From: a virus
Direction: 5' to 3' (one strand)
DNA: 38,015 nucleotides
IMG/VR virus record: IMGVR_UViG_3300031963_000406
Span: 1 to 38,015 of that record
A program made the position numbers and the translations under genes. The notes beneath the pieces are model-generated. The model was given only the letters and a program-made list of their open reading frames with translations, did not search any database and was not told the origin of the DNA. Below, one piece after another: positions 22,915 to 29,485 of the stretch. How positions within the stretch are numbered: position 1 is the stretch's first letter; each line of letters begins with the position of its first letter.

Positions 22915-23112
22915 ATGAACGCTGAATACATCGCCGACGCCAAAGCCCTTATGTCCACCGCTGACCGGTGCGACTCAACCCCTGAGCAGGCCCGCCGCCT
23001 CTACACTCAGGCCGCCCGCATCCTTCGCGCCTGCCCTCGGTCAACTGACTGGTCGGAGGCATCACGCATCAACAATCTCATCCAGGAGGCCGACTACAAT
23101 GCAAGCCTCTGA
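22915..23112 (+). CDS. Small hypothetical protein, 65 residues
   Basis: This encodes 65 residues, all helical and resembling a short two-helix repeat (AKALMSTADRCDSTPEQARR, LYTQAARILRACPRSTDW). It is the first gene after the terminator and the operator-like repeat. It overlaps the next gene by 14 nt. No family is recognised. Confidence 0.65.
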   Translation: MNAEYIADAKALMSTADRCDSTPEQARRLYTQAARILRACPRSTDWSEASRINNLIQEADYNASL

Positions 23113-23290
23113 ATCGGTGGCGGAAATCTCCGTCAATGGAGTGCTCGAATCAGTGGTCCGCGTGCCGTCTGACTGCGTTCCGTCTCTCATGGCCTACCTC
23201 GAAAAGCGAGGGGCATCATTCCCGATGGCGATCTTGCTACGCATCTTCGTGGCGAACTGGAAAACTGGCGTCGATCTCTCGAAGGCATGA
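23099..23290 (+). CDS. Small hypothetical protein, 63 residues
   Basis: This encodes 63 residues. The N-terminal half is beta-like (VAEISVNGVLESVVRVPSDC) and the C-terminal half contains a hydrophobic helix (FPMAILLRIFVANW). The stop overlaps the next start as ATGA at 23287. Function unknown; the overlaps on both sides support translation. Confidence 0.6.
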   Translation: MQASESVAEISVNGVLESVVRVPSDCVPSLMAYLEKRGASFPMAILLRIFVANWKTGVDLSKA

Positions 23291-23460
23291 AAAAGGAACT
23301 CAAGAAATACCTCGCGGAGATCGGCAGCAAAGGTGGCAAGGCCAGCCGCCGCAAGATCACACCAGCACAGCAGGCGGCGATGCAGGAAGCTCGAAAGGCC
23401 GCAAGACTCCGCAAGGAGCAGAACAAGGACGCTCATCAACCGAGCCGAAGCGAGGCTTGA
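23287..23460 (+). CDS. Short, highly basic protein (57 residues)
   Basis: This encodes 57 residues, very rich in Lys, Arg, Ala and Gln. The part GSKGGKASRRKITPAQQAAM resembles short KGGxA(x)R basic proteins often found in phages and plasmids that may bind nucleic acid. ATG 23287 overlaps the preceding stop. No fold assignment is possible. Confidence 0.6.
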   Translation: MKKELKKYLAEIGSKGGKASRRKITPAQQAAMQEARKAARLRKEQNKDAHQPSRSEA

Positions 23461-23497
23461 TGCAGCAGGCGTTCGGCAGTCCGTGGTAATTTCTGGT

Positions 23498-23526
23498 TTG
23501 ACAAACGCCAAATGATTCCCGCTATC
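23498..23526 (+). promoter_or_regulatory. Possible promoter upstream of the portal operon
   Basis: A perfect TTGACA (23498-23503) is followed 17 nt later by GCTATC, a poor -10. A similar GTTTGACA lies before the capsid gene (29303-29310). The intervening 73 nt (23461-23533) carry no gene. This is a candidate late promoter only. Confidence 0.3.
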
Positions 23527-23533
23527 CAGTTGC

Positions 23534-23809
23534 ATGTGGAACATTTGTCTCCTGAACGATCCTCGCGGCTTGTCTGGCGCTTTGCATTTTGGCGGCGGCG
23601 CTTCTGCTCCCCCGACTGTGGCGCAACCTGCAGCCCCTGCAGCTGACACTGAGGCAGCCAAGCAAAAAGTAAGCGACGCCAATCGTCGGCGCGTCGGCGG
23701 CATGGATGCCCTGCAAGGCAATGTCCTTGGCTCTCTGCGCGATCAAACTAAAGCGCGAACACTTGGAGCTTCGGCAACCTCACAGACACCTTACACGGGC
23801 GAGCAATGA
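23534..23809 (+). CDS. Small Gly/Pro/Ala-rich protein before the portal
   Basis: This encodes 91 residues. It has a GGGASAPPTVAQPAAPAADT stretch followed by a short charged helix and VSDANRRRVGG. Small Gly/Pro/Ala-rich proteins of this type are common just before portal or capsid genes in podoviruses, with unknown function. The Cys-containing N-terminus (MWNICLLNDPRGLSG) is odd. If the promoter at 23498 is real, the start would be almost leaderless; the next in-frame ATG is only at 23702. The stop is ATGA-coupled to the portal. Confidence 0.6.
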   Translation: MWNICLLNDPRGLSGALHFGGGASAPPTVAQPAAPAADTEAAKQKVSDANRRRVGGMDALQGNVLGSLRDQTKARTLGASATSQTPYTGEQ

Positions 23810-25506
23810 GCGATTACGCCGATAAGCCGAAACCCAAGCAAGATACGGCGCTAGCTGAAAAGCTTTGCCGTCGCTGGCAGGTCATGCAGGCGGATCGAAT
23901 GCCGTTCATGTCCATCTGGCAAGAAATTGCGGACCTCATGGCTACGCGTTCCGGTGGCATCAATACCAAAGTCGAAATGCCAGACACGGCCAAAGACTCG
24001 GCTCTTTTTGACACGACGGCAGGCGACGCCCTGCTGACTATGGCCGGCGGCCTCATGTCGTGGACGATGCCGGTGAATGAACCGTGGTTTAGTTTTGAGC
24101 CGATTCGCGAGCTTCGAGGTTCCGATCGAACACGGCGCTGGTCGATGGAGTGCTCGGAACTTGCTCGAGAATATCTAGGCAATTCGGCCTATTACACCGA
24201 GGCACATGAGGATCTTTTGAGCCATTGCGGCTTTGCAACCTCGGCGATGTATTTCAACATCGAAGAGGGCAAGTTGCGCTTCGAGCACCTGCCAACCGGC
24301 TCTTACTGCATCGAGGAAAACGCCTTCGGTGTGGTCGATACGCTGTTCCGTGAATTTGAATGGACGGTGGAGAAAGCCGAAGACTACTTTGGGAAAGAAA
24401 ACCTGTCCGAAGCCACGCAAAAGCTGTGCGAGGGCGACAAAGAGCGGCAAAGCAAAATCAAGATTCTGCATGCTGTCTATCGTCGTTCCGACAGTGAACG
24501 GCCTTCTGACTCGCTGGCGCGTCGTGCTGGATGGGGGAAAGAGTTCGCCTCCTACTACGTCGAGTCAGCGCAAAAGCACATCTTGCGCGAGGGTGGTTTC
24601 GACTACTTTCCTTTCAGTGTGGGCCGTTACCTCAAATGGACGGCGCTTTCGGGCAACGCACCTTACGGCTACGGGCCAGGCTTTGCTGCGCTCCCTGACA
24701 CGCGGCAAATCAATTTCCTCCAAATGGTCATGGACTGCGAGGCGGAAAAGCGCGTGCGGCCGCCGATGATCGCAGACGAGCGAATGGAAGGCGATTTGAT
24801 CCTATCGGCGGGCGGCATCAACTACATCGCGCAGGGCATGTTTGAGCCGCGCCCTATTCCGGTTGAGGGCAATTACCAGATTGGCGTGGATCGCTACAAG
24901 ATGCGGCAGGACATGATTCGAGCCAAGTTTCACGCCCAACTCTTCAACATGTTTGAAGGGCTGGACGGCATCAGAACCGCGACGGAAATCAACGAGCGTG
25001 CTGCCGAAAAGATTACGACCATTACGCCCGCATTCTCCCGCATCGCCAACGAAAAACACACGCCGATGTTTCAAGCCCTGTTTGCCATGTGGCTTGAAAA
25101 CGGCATGCTGCCGAGACCGCCGCAAGAAGCCATCCAGCCCGTTTCGGATACGATGGGCTTTGTCCCGGCTCCGGTGGTCACGTTCTCGTCGCGGCTGGCG
25201 CTGGCAATCAAGAACCTGCGCAACGTCCAGGCGGATCGCCACATTCAACGCATCGTCTCGATTGCACCCCTGCGCCCCGAAGTGCTCGAACCTTTTGACT
25301 GGATCAAATGGGCGCGAGGCAGTGCCGAAGATTCAGGCGTGCCGAGTGAATACCTGCTTTCCGAAGAAGTCGTGCAGCAAAACATGCAGGCCAAAGCACA
25401 AGCTGCCGCGACACAAATGCAAATGCAGATGATGGAGCAAGGCGCAAAGGCTGTTGGCTCTATTGGAGGTGCTGAAGGCATCAAACAACTTACGCAAGCT
25501 GCATAA
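23806..25506 (+). CDS. Portal protein (T7-type head-to-tail connector)
   Basis: This encodes 566 residues matching the podovirus head-tail connecting protein family (T7 gp8 type): an N-terminal helical part (LAEKLCRRWQVMQADRMPFM, IWQEIADLMATRSGG), 'LFDTTAGDALLTMAGGLMSW', the wing/stem region (LRFEHLPTGSYCIEENAFGV, DTLFREFEWTVEKA), FAALPDTRQINFLQMVMDCE, and a Gln/Met-rich helical C-terminus (MQAKAQAAATQMQMQMMEQG) typical of the barrel end. The dodecamer forms the DNA channel, binds the terminase, and anchors the gp11-like adaptor. This family argues for a short-tailed phage. Confidence 0.92.
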   Translation: MSDYADKPKPKQDTALAEKLCRRWQVMQADRMPFMSIWQEIADLMATRSGGINTKVEMPDTAKDSALFDTTAGDALLTMAGGLMSWTMPVNEPWFSFEPIRELRGSDRTRRWSMECSELAREYLGNSAYYTEAHEDLLSHCGFATSAMYFNIEEGKLRFEHLPTGSYCIEENAFGVVDTLFREFEWTVEKAEDYFGKENLSEATQKLCEGDKERQSKIKILHAVYRRSDSERPSDSLARRAGWGKEFASYYVESAQKHILREGGFDYFPFSVGRYLKWTALSGNAPYGYGPGFAALPDTRQINFLQMVMDCEAEKRVRPPMIADERMEGDLILSAGGINYIAQGMFEPRPIPVEGNYQIGVDRYKMRQDMIRAKFHAQLFNMFEGLDGIRTATEINERAAEKITTITPAFSRIANEKHTPMFQALFAMWLENGMLPRPPQEAIQPVSDTMGFVPAPVVTFSSRLALAIKNLRNVQADRHIQRIVSIAPLRPEVLEPFDWIKWARGSAEDSGVPSEYLLSEEVVQQNMQAKAQAAATQMQMQMMEQGAKAVGSIGGAEGIKQLTQAA

Positions 25507-25518
25507 ATAATTACGACC

Positions 25519-25866
25519 ATGAGCAACGAGCACGAACCCCAACGTCCCAAGCTGGATCTCGCGAAAGATTTTTCGAAAGGCAACGACCTGTTTGAGTTTG
25601 AGTTCAACGAGAAATCAATGAAGCACCAGACAGCGCACACGGTCAAAAATGCGTTCGTGGAGGGCTTCACCTGCTTTCTCTTCAAGTTCACGTTCAAGAA
25701 GCGGCATTTCGAGTGGCGCGTTGCCATGCCTCCTGCGGCTGGCTTCGATAAACTCGACGCCTACGAAATGGGCCTGCAAGCGTTCGCTCGCTTTCTGAAC
25801 ACAGTGGCAAAGCTTGTGGAGCAGGAAAAGCTCGGAATCGTGGAAACCATTAACGCCGATGACTGA
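25519..25866 (+). CDS. Hypothetical protein after the portal
   Basis: This encodes 115 residues, charged, with a beta-rich middle (AFVEGFTCFLFKFTFKKRHF) and a helical C-terminus. It lies between portal and Bbp19-like gene, suggesting a head-assembly or accessory role. The stop overlaps the next start (ATGACTGA at 25859). No family is recognised. Confidence 0.65.
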   Translation: MSNEHEPQRPKLDLAKDFSKGNDLFEFEFNEKSMKHQTAHTVKNAFVEGFTCFLFKFTFKKRHFEWRVAMPPAAGFDKLDAYEMGLQAFARFLNTVAKLVEQEKLGIVETINADD

Positions 25867-26143
25867 GACGCAAGCCAAGAAGATCGACCATGAGGCCAAG
25901 GTGAAAGCCGCCTGGGCTTCTCTCGCGCTGTCTCCCGAGTTTCAAACCGTCTTCACGGATCTGCAAATCAGGTTCGGTTTCCTCGCGCCGTCGTTCTCGG
26001 CTCAAGACAATTTCAACCCGACAGCGGCAGCGGTTCGCGACGGGGAAAAGAACGTGCTTCGACACATCGCCAAGAAACTGAGCTTCGGCTTGGCGGTGTC
26101 CGAAGATGACGCAGCACCAGAAAAGCAACGCGAGGCTCTTTAA
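25859..26143 (+). CDS. Bbp19-like phage protein
   Basis: This encodes 94 residues. ATG 25859 overlaps the previous stop by 8 nt. The core LSPEFQTVFTDLQIRFGFLA, then NFNPTAAAVRDGEKNVLRHI, matches the short Bbp19-type pattern of podoviruses (helix, FG turn, 'A..dG...V...I...L'). These proteins are encoded beside portal and scaffold genes. Their exact job is not settled and they are often listed as virion-associated. The charged C-terminal tail is variable. The match is by pattern. Confidence 0.65.
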   Translation: MTETQAKKIDHEAKVKAAWASLALSPEFQTVFTDLQIRFGFLAPSFSAQDNFNPTAAAVRDGEKNVLRHIAKKLSFGLAVSEDDAAPEKQREAL

Positions 26144-26157
26144 CCACCACCACGACC

Positions 26158-26730
26158 ATGATCGAAATTCAAGGCACGGCCATCCTTCGCGATGGCAAAA
26201 ACATCGGCACCATCACGGGAGACACGGCCTTTTTGCCGAAGAAACCCGGCCCGGCCATTCTCGGCCAGATTCGCAAGGCAGCAGGCAAGCCGGAATTGGC
26301 GTTTGAATACGTCGCCGCTCCCGTGGCTGCTTCCACCCCTCAAAACATCGCCCCCGTCGTTCCGTCCGGCCAGACTGAGAACAACGAGGGCGAGAGCATT
26401 TCCGGGAAACCGGCAAGCGTTTCGGGCGCTGCCGTTGCGCCGGAAGAATCCAGTCAATCGGCGGGCGATGCAAGCTCGAAAACGGGGCTAGACCGGCTGC
26501 TCGATTTGGCTGCCGAGGGCAAGATTCCGGCACCTCCCGCTCACAATCCGGCAATGGGCGACAAGGCTCCCGAGTTTGTCGAGTGGTTCAAAGCGCACGC
26601 AACGGCGGAAGAGATTGCAGCCAAGTATCCGGCTACGCGTCGCTTGCCAAAGCTCGGTGACTTCGAGGCCGCTGAACTGCGCCGCATGAACCGCAAGCTA
26701 GATGGCGAAGTCGAGGACAAGGCCGACTAA
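26158..26730 (+). CDS. Hypothetical protein of the head module
   Basis: This encodes 190 residues. It has a short beta-rich N-terminal unit (EIQGTAILRDGKNIGTITGD), a Pro/Ser/Ala-rich linker (about 58-105), and a C-terminal helical domain (LDRLLDLAAEGKIPAPPAHN, PEFVEWFKAHATAEEIAAKY). The leader is G-poor (taaccaccaccacgacc). Placed between the Bbp19-like and scaffold genes, it may be an assembly factor or minor head protein. No family is recognised. Confidence 0.65.
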   Translation: MIEIQGTAILRDGKNIGTITGDTAFLPKKPGPAILGQIRKAAGKPELAFEYVAAPVAASTPQNIAPVVPSGQTENNEGESISGKPASVSGAAVAPEESSQSAGDASSKTGLDRLLDLAAEGKIPAPPAHNPAMGDKAPEFVEWFKAHATAEEIAAKYPATRRLPKLGDFEAAELRRMNRKLDGEVEDKAD

Positions 26731-26746
26731 TCCCGCATTCACTCCA

Positions 26747-26974
26747 ACCACAAACCACCACGATAACACAATGAAATCCACAATTGCTCCCATGCTTTAC
26801 ATCGCCAGTTTTGCCCAATTCTCCAGCGCTTTGCGAATGACGCGCCTGAGCGGGCCGCCAGCTCCCAGCTACGGCCCGGGCCTGAACCAACGCCAGCGCC
26901 GGAAATACAACCGCCAACGTAACGCCAACGGCATCAAAAACGCGTTTGCATAATCACACCACAAACCACCACGA
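26747..26974 (+). repeat. Duplicated A/C-rich leader ACCACAAACCACCACGA
   Basis: An identical 17-nt string occurs at 26747-26763 and 26958-26974, each just before a start (26771 and 26981; 7 and 6 nt upstream). Related A/C-rich leaders precede 11124, 12358, 15204, 17318, 18389, 20470 and 26158, and the minus-strand starts 28811 and 29216. It may be a translation-initiation element used instead of Shine-Dalgarno. Confidence 0.6.
26771..26953 (+). CDS. Small basic protein, 60 residues
   Basis: This encodes 60 residues. The first 25 are hydrophobic (TIAPMLYIASFAQFSSALRM) and the rest is Arg/Asn/Gln-rich (GPGLNQRQRRKYNRQRNANG). The leader is the 17-nt A/C-rich repeat. It could be a small membrane or RNA-binding peptide. 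Function unknown. Confidence 0.55.
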   Translation: MKSTIAPMLYIASFAQFSSALRMTRLSGPPAPSYGPGLNQRQRRKYNRQRNANGIKNAFA

Positions 26975-26980
26975 CAAAGC

Positions 26981-27982
26981 ATGAAACTCCACAACAGGTT
27001 CTTTTTCAATCAGGCAGGCGATGCAGGCAGCGGCGACGGCGGCGGATCGGGCGGAGGCTCGACGCTTCTCGGCGGCGCCGCTGGCTCACAGGGCGGCGCA
27101 GGCGATGCCACGCAGCAGCGGCAGGTATCCAGTTCCTCCGGCGATGATGACGAGCACAGCAAGGGCGGCGCGTTTGATTTCCGCGCCTCGCTCGATGACA
27201 AAGGCAACTTCAAACAGGACTGGACGAAAAGCCTTCCTGACGACCTCAAGCAAGCCGAAGGCGTGCTAAGCAAGTATCCAAACCCGGTCGAAGCCCTGCG
27301 CGGTCTGGCGAACGCTCAAAAGCTCATCGGCCAAAAGAGCACCCTCAAGGCTCCAGCTCCTGATGCCAAGCCCGAAGAAGTCGAGAAGTTCAACATCCAG
27401 CTTCGCGACGTGCTCGGCATTCCGCAGAAGGCCGAAGATTACAAGCTGACCAAACCCGAAAAACTGCCCGAGGGGCTGACATGGGACGACGCAAAAGCAG
27501 GCGATTTCGCCAAGCTGGCGCATTCCCTCAACATTCCACCGGCTGCCGCCGACAAGATCGCGGCATGGCAGATACAACAAATGACCGGCATGGTGGACGC
27601 TGGCAAGGCCAAGCTCGACCAGTGGATTCAATCGCAAACTGCCGAACTTAAAAAGGATTGGGGAGGGGATTTTGACGCCAACCTGGGCAAAGCTGCCAAA
27701 GCTGCGCAGATTGCAGGCTTCGACCTCAACGACGGCGAGCTTGCCAACAACGCGAAGTTCATCAAGGCCATGCTGACCGTCTCTAATCTCATCAAGCCCG
27801 ACGCCCTCGTCGGTGCTGACAAGGCCGGAAACGTGATGGACGGCAAAGCGCAAGCCGAGGACATTCGCAGAAATCCTGCAAATCCGTGGCATAACGCCTA
27901 CAACGGCAAAGAAGGCTCCGCACGCCAGAAAGAGGCTGCTGCCCTTATGGCGAGGCTGCAAGGCGTTCAAATGACGGCATAA
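26981..27982 (+). CDS. Scaffolding-like protein
   Basis: This encodes 333 residues. An N-terminal Gly/Ser-rich disordered part (about 1-60) precedes a helical region with phage-scaffold features: 'SLPDDLKQAEGVLSKYPNPV', 'GLANAQKLIGQKSTLKAPAP', 'VLGIPQKAEDYKL' and a long helix with an acidic C-terminal part. This organisation is common to capsid-assembly scaffolds of podoviruses. It lies between head genes and the minus cassette that precedes the capsid gene, which fits a role guiding capsid assembly. Assignment is by pattern and context. Confidence 0.8.
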   Translation: MKLHNRFFFNQAGDAGSGDGGGSGGGSTLLGGAAGSQGGAGDATQQRQVSSSSGDDDEHSKGGAFDFRASLDDKGNFKQDWTKSLPDDLKQAEGVLSKYPNPVEALRGLANAQKLIGQKSTLKAPAPDAKPEEVEKFNIQLRDVLGIPQKAEDYKLTKPEKLPEGLTWDDAKAGDFAKLAHSLNIPPAAADKIAAWQIQQMTGMVDAGKAKLDQWIQSQTAELKKDWGGDFDANLGKAAKAAQIAGFDLNDGELANNAKFIKAMLTVSNLIKPDALVGADKAGNVMDGKAQAEDIRRNPANPWHNAYNGKEGSARQKEAAALMARLQGVQMTA

Positions 27983-27985
27983 CGC

Positions 27986-28471
27986 ATGGATTTCCTGACC
28001 TACACCTGCCCGCGTGAACTCGAAACCGTGACCGGCAAAGCGGCAGCGGTTTGGAACGAGGTCATGCGGGATTTAGTTCACATCCGCAAATGGCAACCAC
28101 TGCCTCTTGGCATCACGAAAACAGCATGGCCATTGCAAGCCGATGTGGTGATTGAATGGTCATTGAAAGTGCGATCTGCAATGCACCCTGACCGTGTGGC
28201 AGTCTGCCAACGCATTGCGCCTAGTCGCTGGTTAATTCGCCTCGATGAATCTCGCAAGTGGGCAGTGTCAACTTGGGCGCGGTGGATTGGCAACGGTGAA
28301 GACGCTTTGGCGTGTTTGGTGCATGAGTTTGGTCATGTCTTCCAGCTTCCGCACGCAGACGATCCATTTTATGTCATGCACCCGCAAATCGGCGGCAATG
28401 GCAAGCTATCGAAACAAGAAAAAAAACTGTATCGCGAATGGTTTTTGAATCTGCTCGAAAACGAGCAATAA
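27986..28471 (+). CDS. Matrixin-like zinc metalloprotease (metzincin)
   Basis: This encodes 161 residues. The C-terminal half has HEFGHVFQLPH (113-123) followed eight residues later by Met131 in YVMHP, the spacing of matrixin/metzincin active sites (HExxHxxGxxH with a Met-turn, and 'DPxxxMxP'). His113, His117 and His123 would bind zinc and Glu114 would be catalytic. The usual Gly of the motif is Gln120 here. No signal peptide is present. It starts 3 nt after the scaffold gene and precedes the capsid gene across the minus cassette, so it may process scaffold, capsid or the giant protein. Substrate is unknown. A serine-type prohead protease is not seen. Confidence 0.82.
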   Translation: MDFLTYTCPRELETVTGKAAAVWNEVMRDLVHIRKWQPLPLGITKTAWPLQADVVIEWSLKVRSAMHPDRVAVCQRIAPSRWLIRLDESRKWAVSTWARWIGNGEDALACLVHEFGHVFQLPHADDPFYVMHPQIGGNGKLSKQEKKLYREWFLNLLENEQ

Positions 28472-28500
28472 AAAGCCCCGCTTGCTAGGCGGGGCTTTTG
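28470..28500. terminator. Strong bidirectional intrinsic terminator
   Basis: AAAAGCCCCGC (28471-28481) and GCGGGGCTTTT (28489-28499) form an 11-bp stem with a TTGCTAG loop. It has U-tracts on both strands, so it can end the scaffold/protease transcript on the + strand and the three-gene cassette on the minus strand. Confidence 0.9.
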
Positions 28501-28650
28501 TCATTTCTTCCAGCGTGCAAGAGCGGCTTTTTGCGCGGCTTCTCGTCGTTGTTGGGCAGTTTTGCCTTTCCAGCGTTCCTTGCCACCTTTGATTTGATTG
28601 ACGGCTGGTTGGTCGAAATGGTGACCGCATTTAGGGCAGATGCATTTCAT
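28501..28650 (-). CDS. Small zinc-ribbon basic protein (cassette gene 3)
   Basis: This encodes 49 residues on the minus strand. CICPKCGHHF at the N-terminus gives a CxCPxC zinc-ribbon start, then a very basic helix (KGGKERWKGKTAQQRREAAQ). Its ATG (complement of 28648-28650) overlaps the stop of the preceding minus gene as ATGA. It is the last gene before the shared terminator. It could bind nucleic acid or act as an adaptor; the family is unknown. Confidence 0.7.
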   Translation of the reverse strand: MKCICPKCGHHFDQPAVNQIKGGKERWKGKTAQQRREAAQKAALARWKK

Positions 28651-28811
28651 AGATAATTTTCGTTGAGGTTTGCGATGCGCGGAGAAAGACCGAGCTTGGC
28701 GCGTTGGTGCGCTTGCCAACGGTTAGCGAACTCGACGCGGCGGTCGGTGATGCGAGGTTTCGGGTAGCGCCCGCCGGTGTGCGGCAGGCGAGATTTGGGG
28801 AGGTTGCTCAT
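28647..28811 (-). CDS. Small basic protein of the minus cassette (gene 2)
   Basis: This encodes 54 residues on the minus strand, rich in Arg and Pro (LPKSRLPHTGGRYPKPRITD, then RRVEFANRWQAHQRAKLGLS). The start follows an A/C-rich leader (cccaaacacacaccacact read on the minus strand). The stop is ATGA-coupled to gene 3. No family is recognised. Being part of a compact opposite-strand operon supports expression. Confidence 0.65.
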   Translation of the reverse strand: MSNLPKSRLPHTGGRYPKPRITDRRVEFANRWQAHQRAKLGLSPRIANLNENYL

Positions 28812-28843
28812 AGTGTGGTGTGTGTTTGGGTGTGGGGTAAAAT

Positions 28844-28867
28844 GGGGCGGCCCGTGAGAGCCGCCCC
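28844..28867 (-). terminator. Intrinsic terminator within the minus cassette
   Basis: GGGGCGGC (28844-28851) pairs with GCCGCCCC (28860-28867) with an 8-nt loop. On the minus strand it follows the stop of the first cassette gene (28878) and leads into ATTTTA. It could reduce expression of the two downstream small genes. Confidence 0.7.
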
Positions 28868-28877
28868 GGTGAATGGT

Positions 28878-29216
28878 TTAAAGCGGCGTCGCGTCGGGGA
28901 TGAAGCTCACTGGATCAAAGAAGTTTTCGCCGACTACCCGCACAGTGTAGTGACGGCCTTCGATTTCGATTTGCTGACCGTTTTCAATCTCAACAGCGGC
29001 AGCTATCTCGGCACGCTTTGCATCAAGATCCGCCTGCTTGCCGGTATAATTGGCGGTGAGCACGCTTGATTCTTGGATCGTCCACGCCAATTCGCCATGC
29101 TCGTTGCAGGGCTTTGGCCCAAACTGAGCAGTCACGCCCTGCTGAGTGCGGACACGGATGCGGTTGAAATTGCGGAAGCTTTTGACGCGGATGAGTTGAT
29201 CGTGGGTAAGTGTCAT
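28878..29216 (-). CDS. Hypothetical protein (minus cassette gene 1)
   Basis: This encodes 112 residues on the minus strand. The start at 29216 (complement of CAT 29214-29216) is preferred over longer in-frame options because an A/C-rich leader precedes it (cccaaacactgcaccaccga on the minus strand) and because the promoter at 29259-29287 lies just upstream; longer versions would start at or before the promoter. The N-terminus is Arg-rich and beta-like (IRVKSFRNFNRIRVRTQQGV) and the C-terminus is alpha/beta (EIENGQQIEIEGRHYTVRVV). No motif is recognised. Its separate promoter suggests constitutive expression, as in moron genes. Confidence 0.75.
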   Translation of the reverse strand: MTLTHDQLIRVKSFRNFNRIRVRTQQGVTAQFGPKPCNEHGELAWTIQESSVLTANYTGKQADLDAKRAEIAAAVEIENGQQIEIEGRHYTVRVVGENFFDPVSFIPDATPL

Positions 29217-29258
29217 ATCGGTGGTGCAGTGTTTGGGTTTGTGTCTCTCGACGCTGCA

Positions 29259-29287
29259 CTTATACAAGCTAGCTCGCATAGCGTCAA
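29259..29287 (-). promoter_or_regulatory. Sigma70-type promoter of the minus cassette
   Basis: On the minus strand TTGACG (29287-29282) is followed by a 17-nt spacer and TATAAG (29264-29259), each one mismatch from consensus. An A-rich tract (29290s to 29305) lies upstream like an UP element. The spacer contains the palindrome AGCTAGCT (29268-29275), which could be an operator. Confidence 0.8.
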
Positions 29288-29485
29288 CAAGAAAGTTTTT
29301 TTGTTTGACATTCCACGCCTTACACCACGTCATACCATTCAGAGCCAAGCGGCCCGTTTGTGACGGATACCCGCAGCACACCTAGTAGCGGCCTCAAATG
29401 AGATACCCGCGAGAAGGACTCACCTCCCCGGCAAGCCATCGGCTCAACGGCAAGCCTCTCGCAACTCCTTACTCATTCACAGGCC
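29288..29485 (+). promoter_or_regulatory. Capsid operon leader with possible promoter and repeated GATACCCGC
   Basis: Between the minus promoter and the capsid gene lies a leader of about 200 nt with no gene. It has a TTGACA (29305-29310) without a convincing -10, and GATACCCGC at 29366-29374 and 29402-29410. The same 9-mer occurs in the other gene-free region at 22792-22800. Shared regulatory sites are possible. Confidence 0.35.

Noticed and set aside
28704-29363. Plus-strand open frames opposite the minus cassette
   Set aside because: The minus strand has a strong promoter, terminators, A/C-rich leaders and an ATGA overlap; the plus frames have none.
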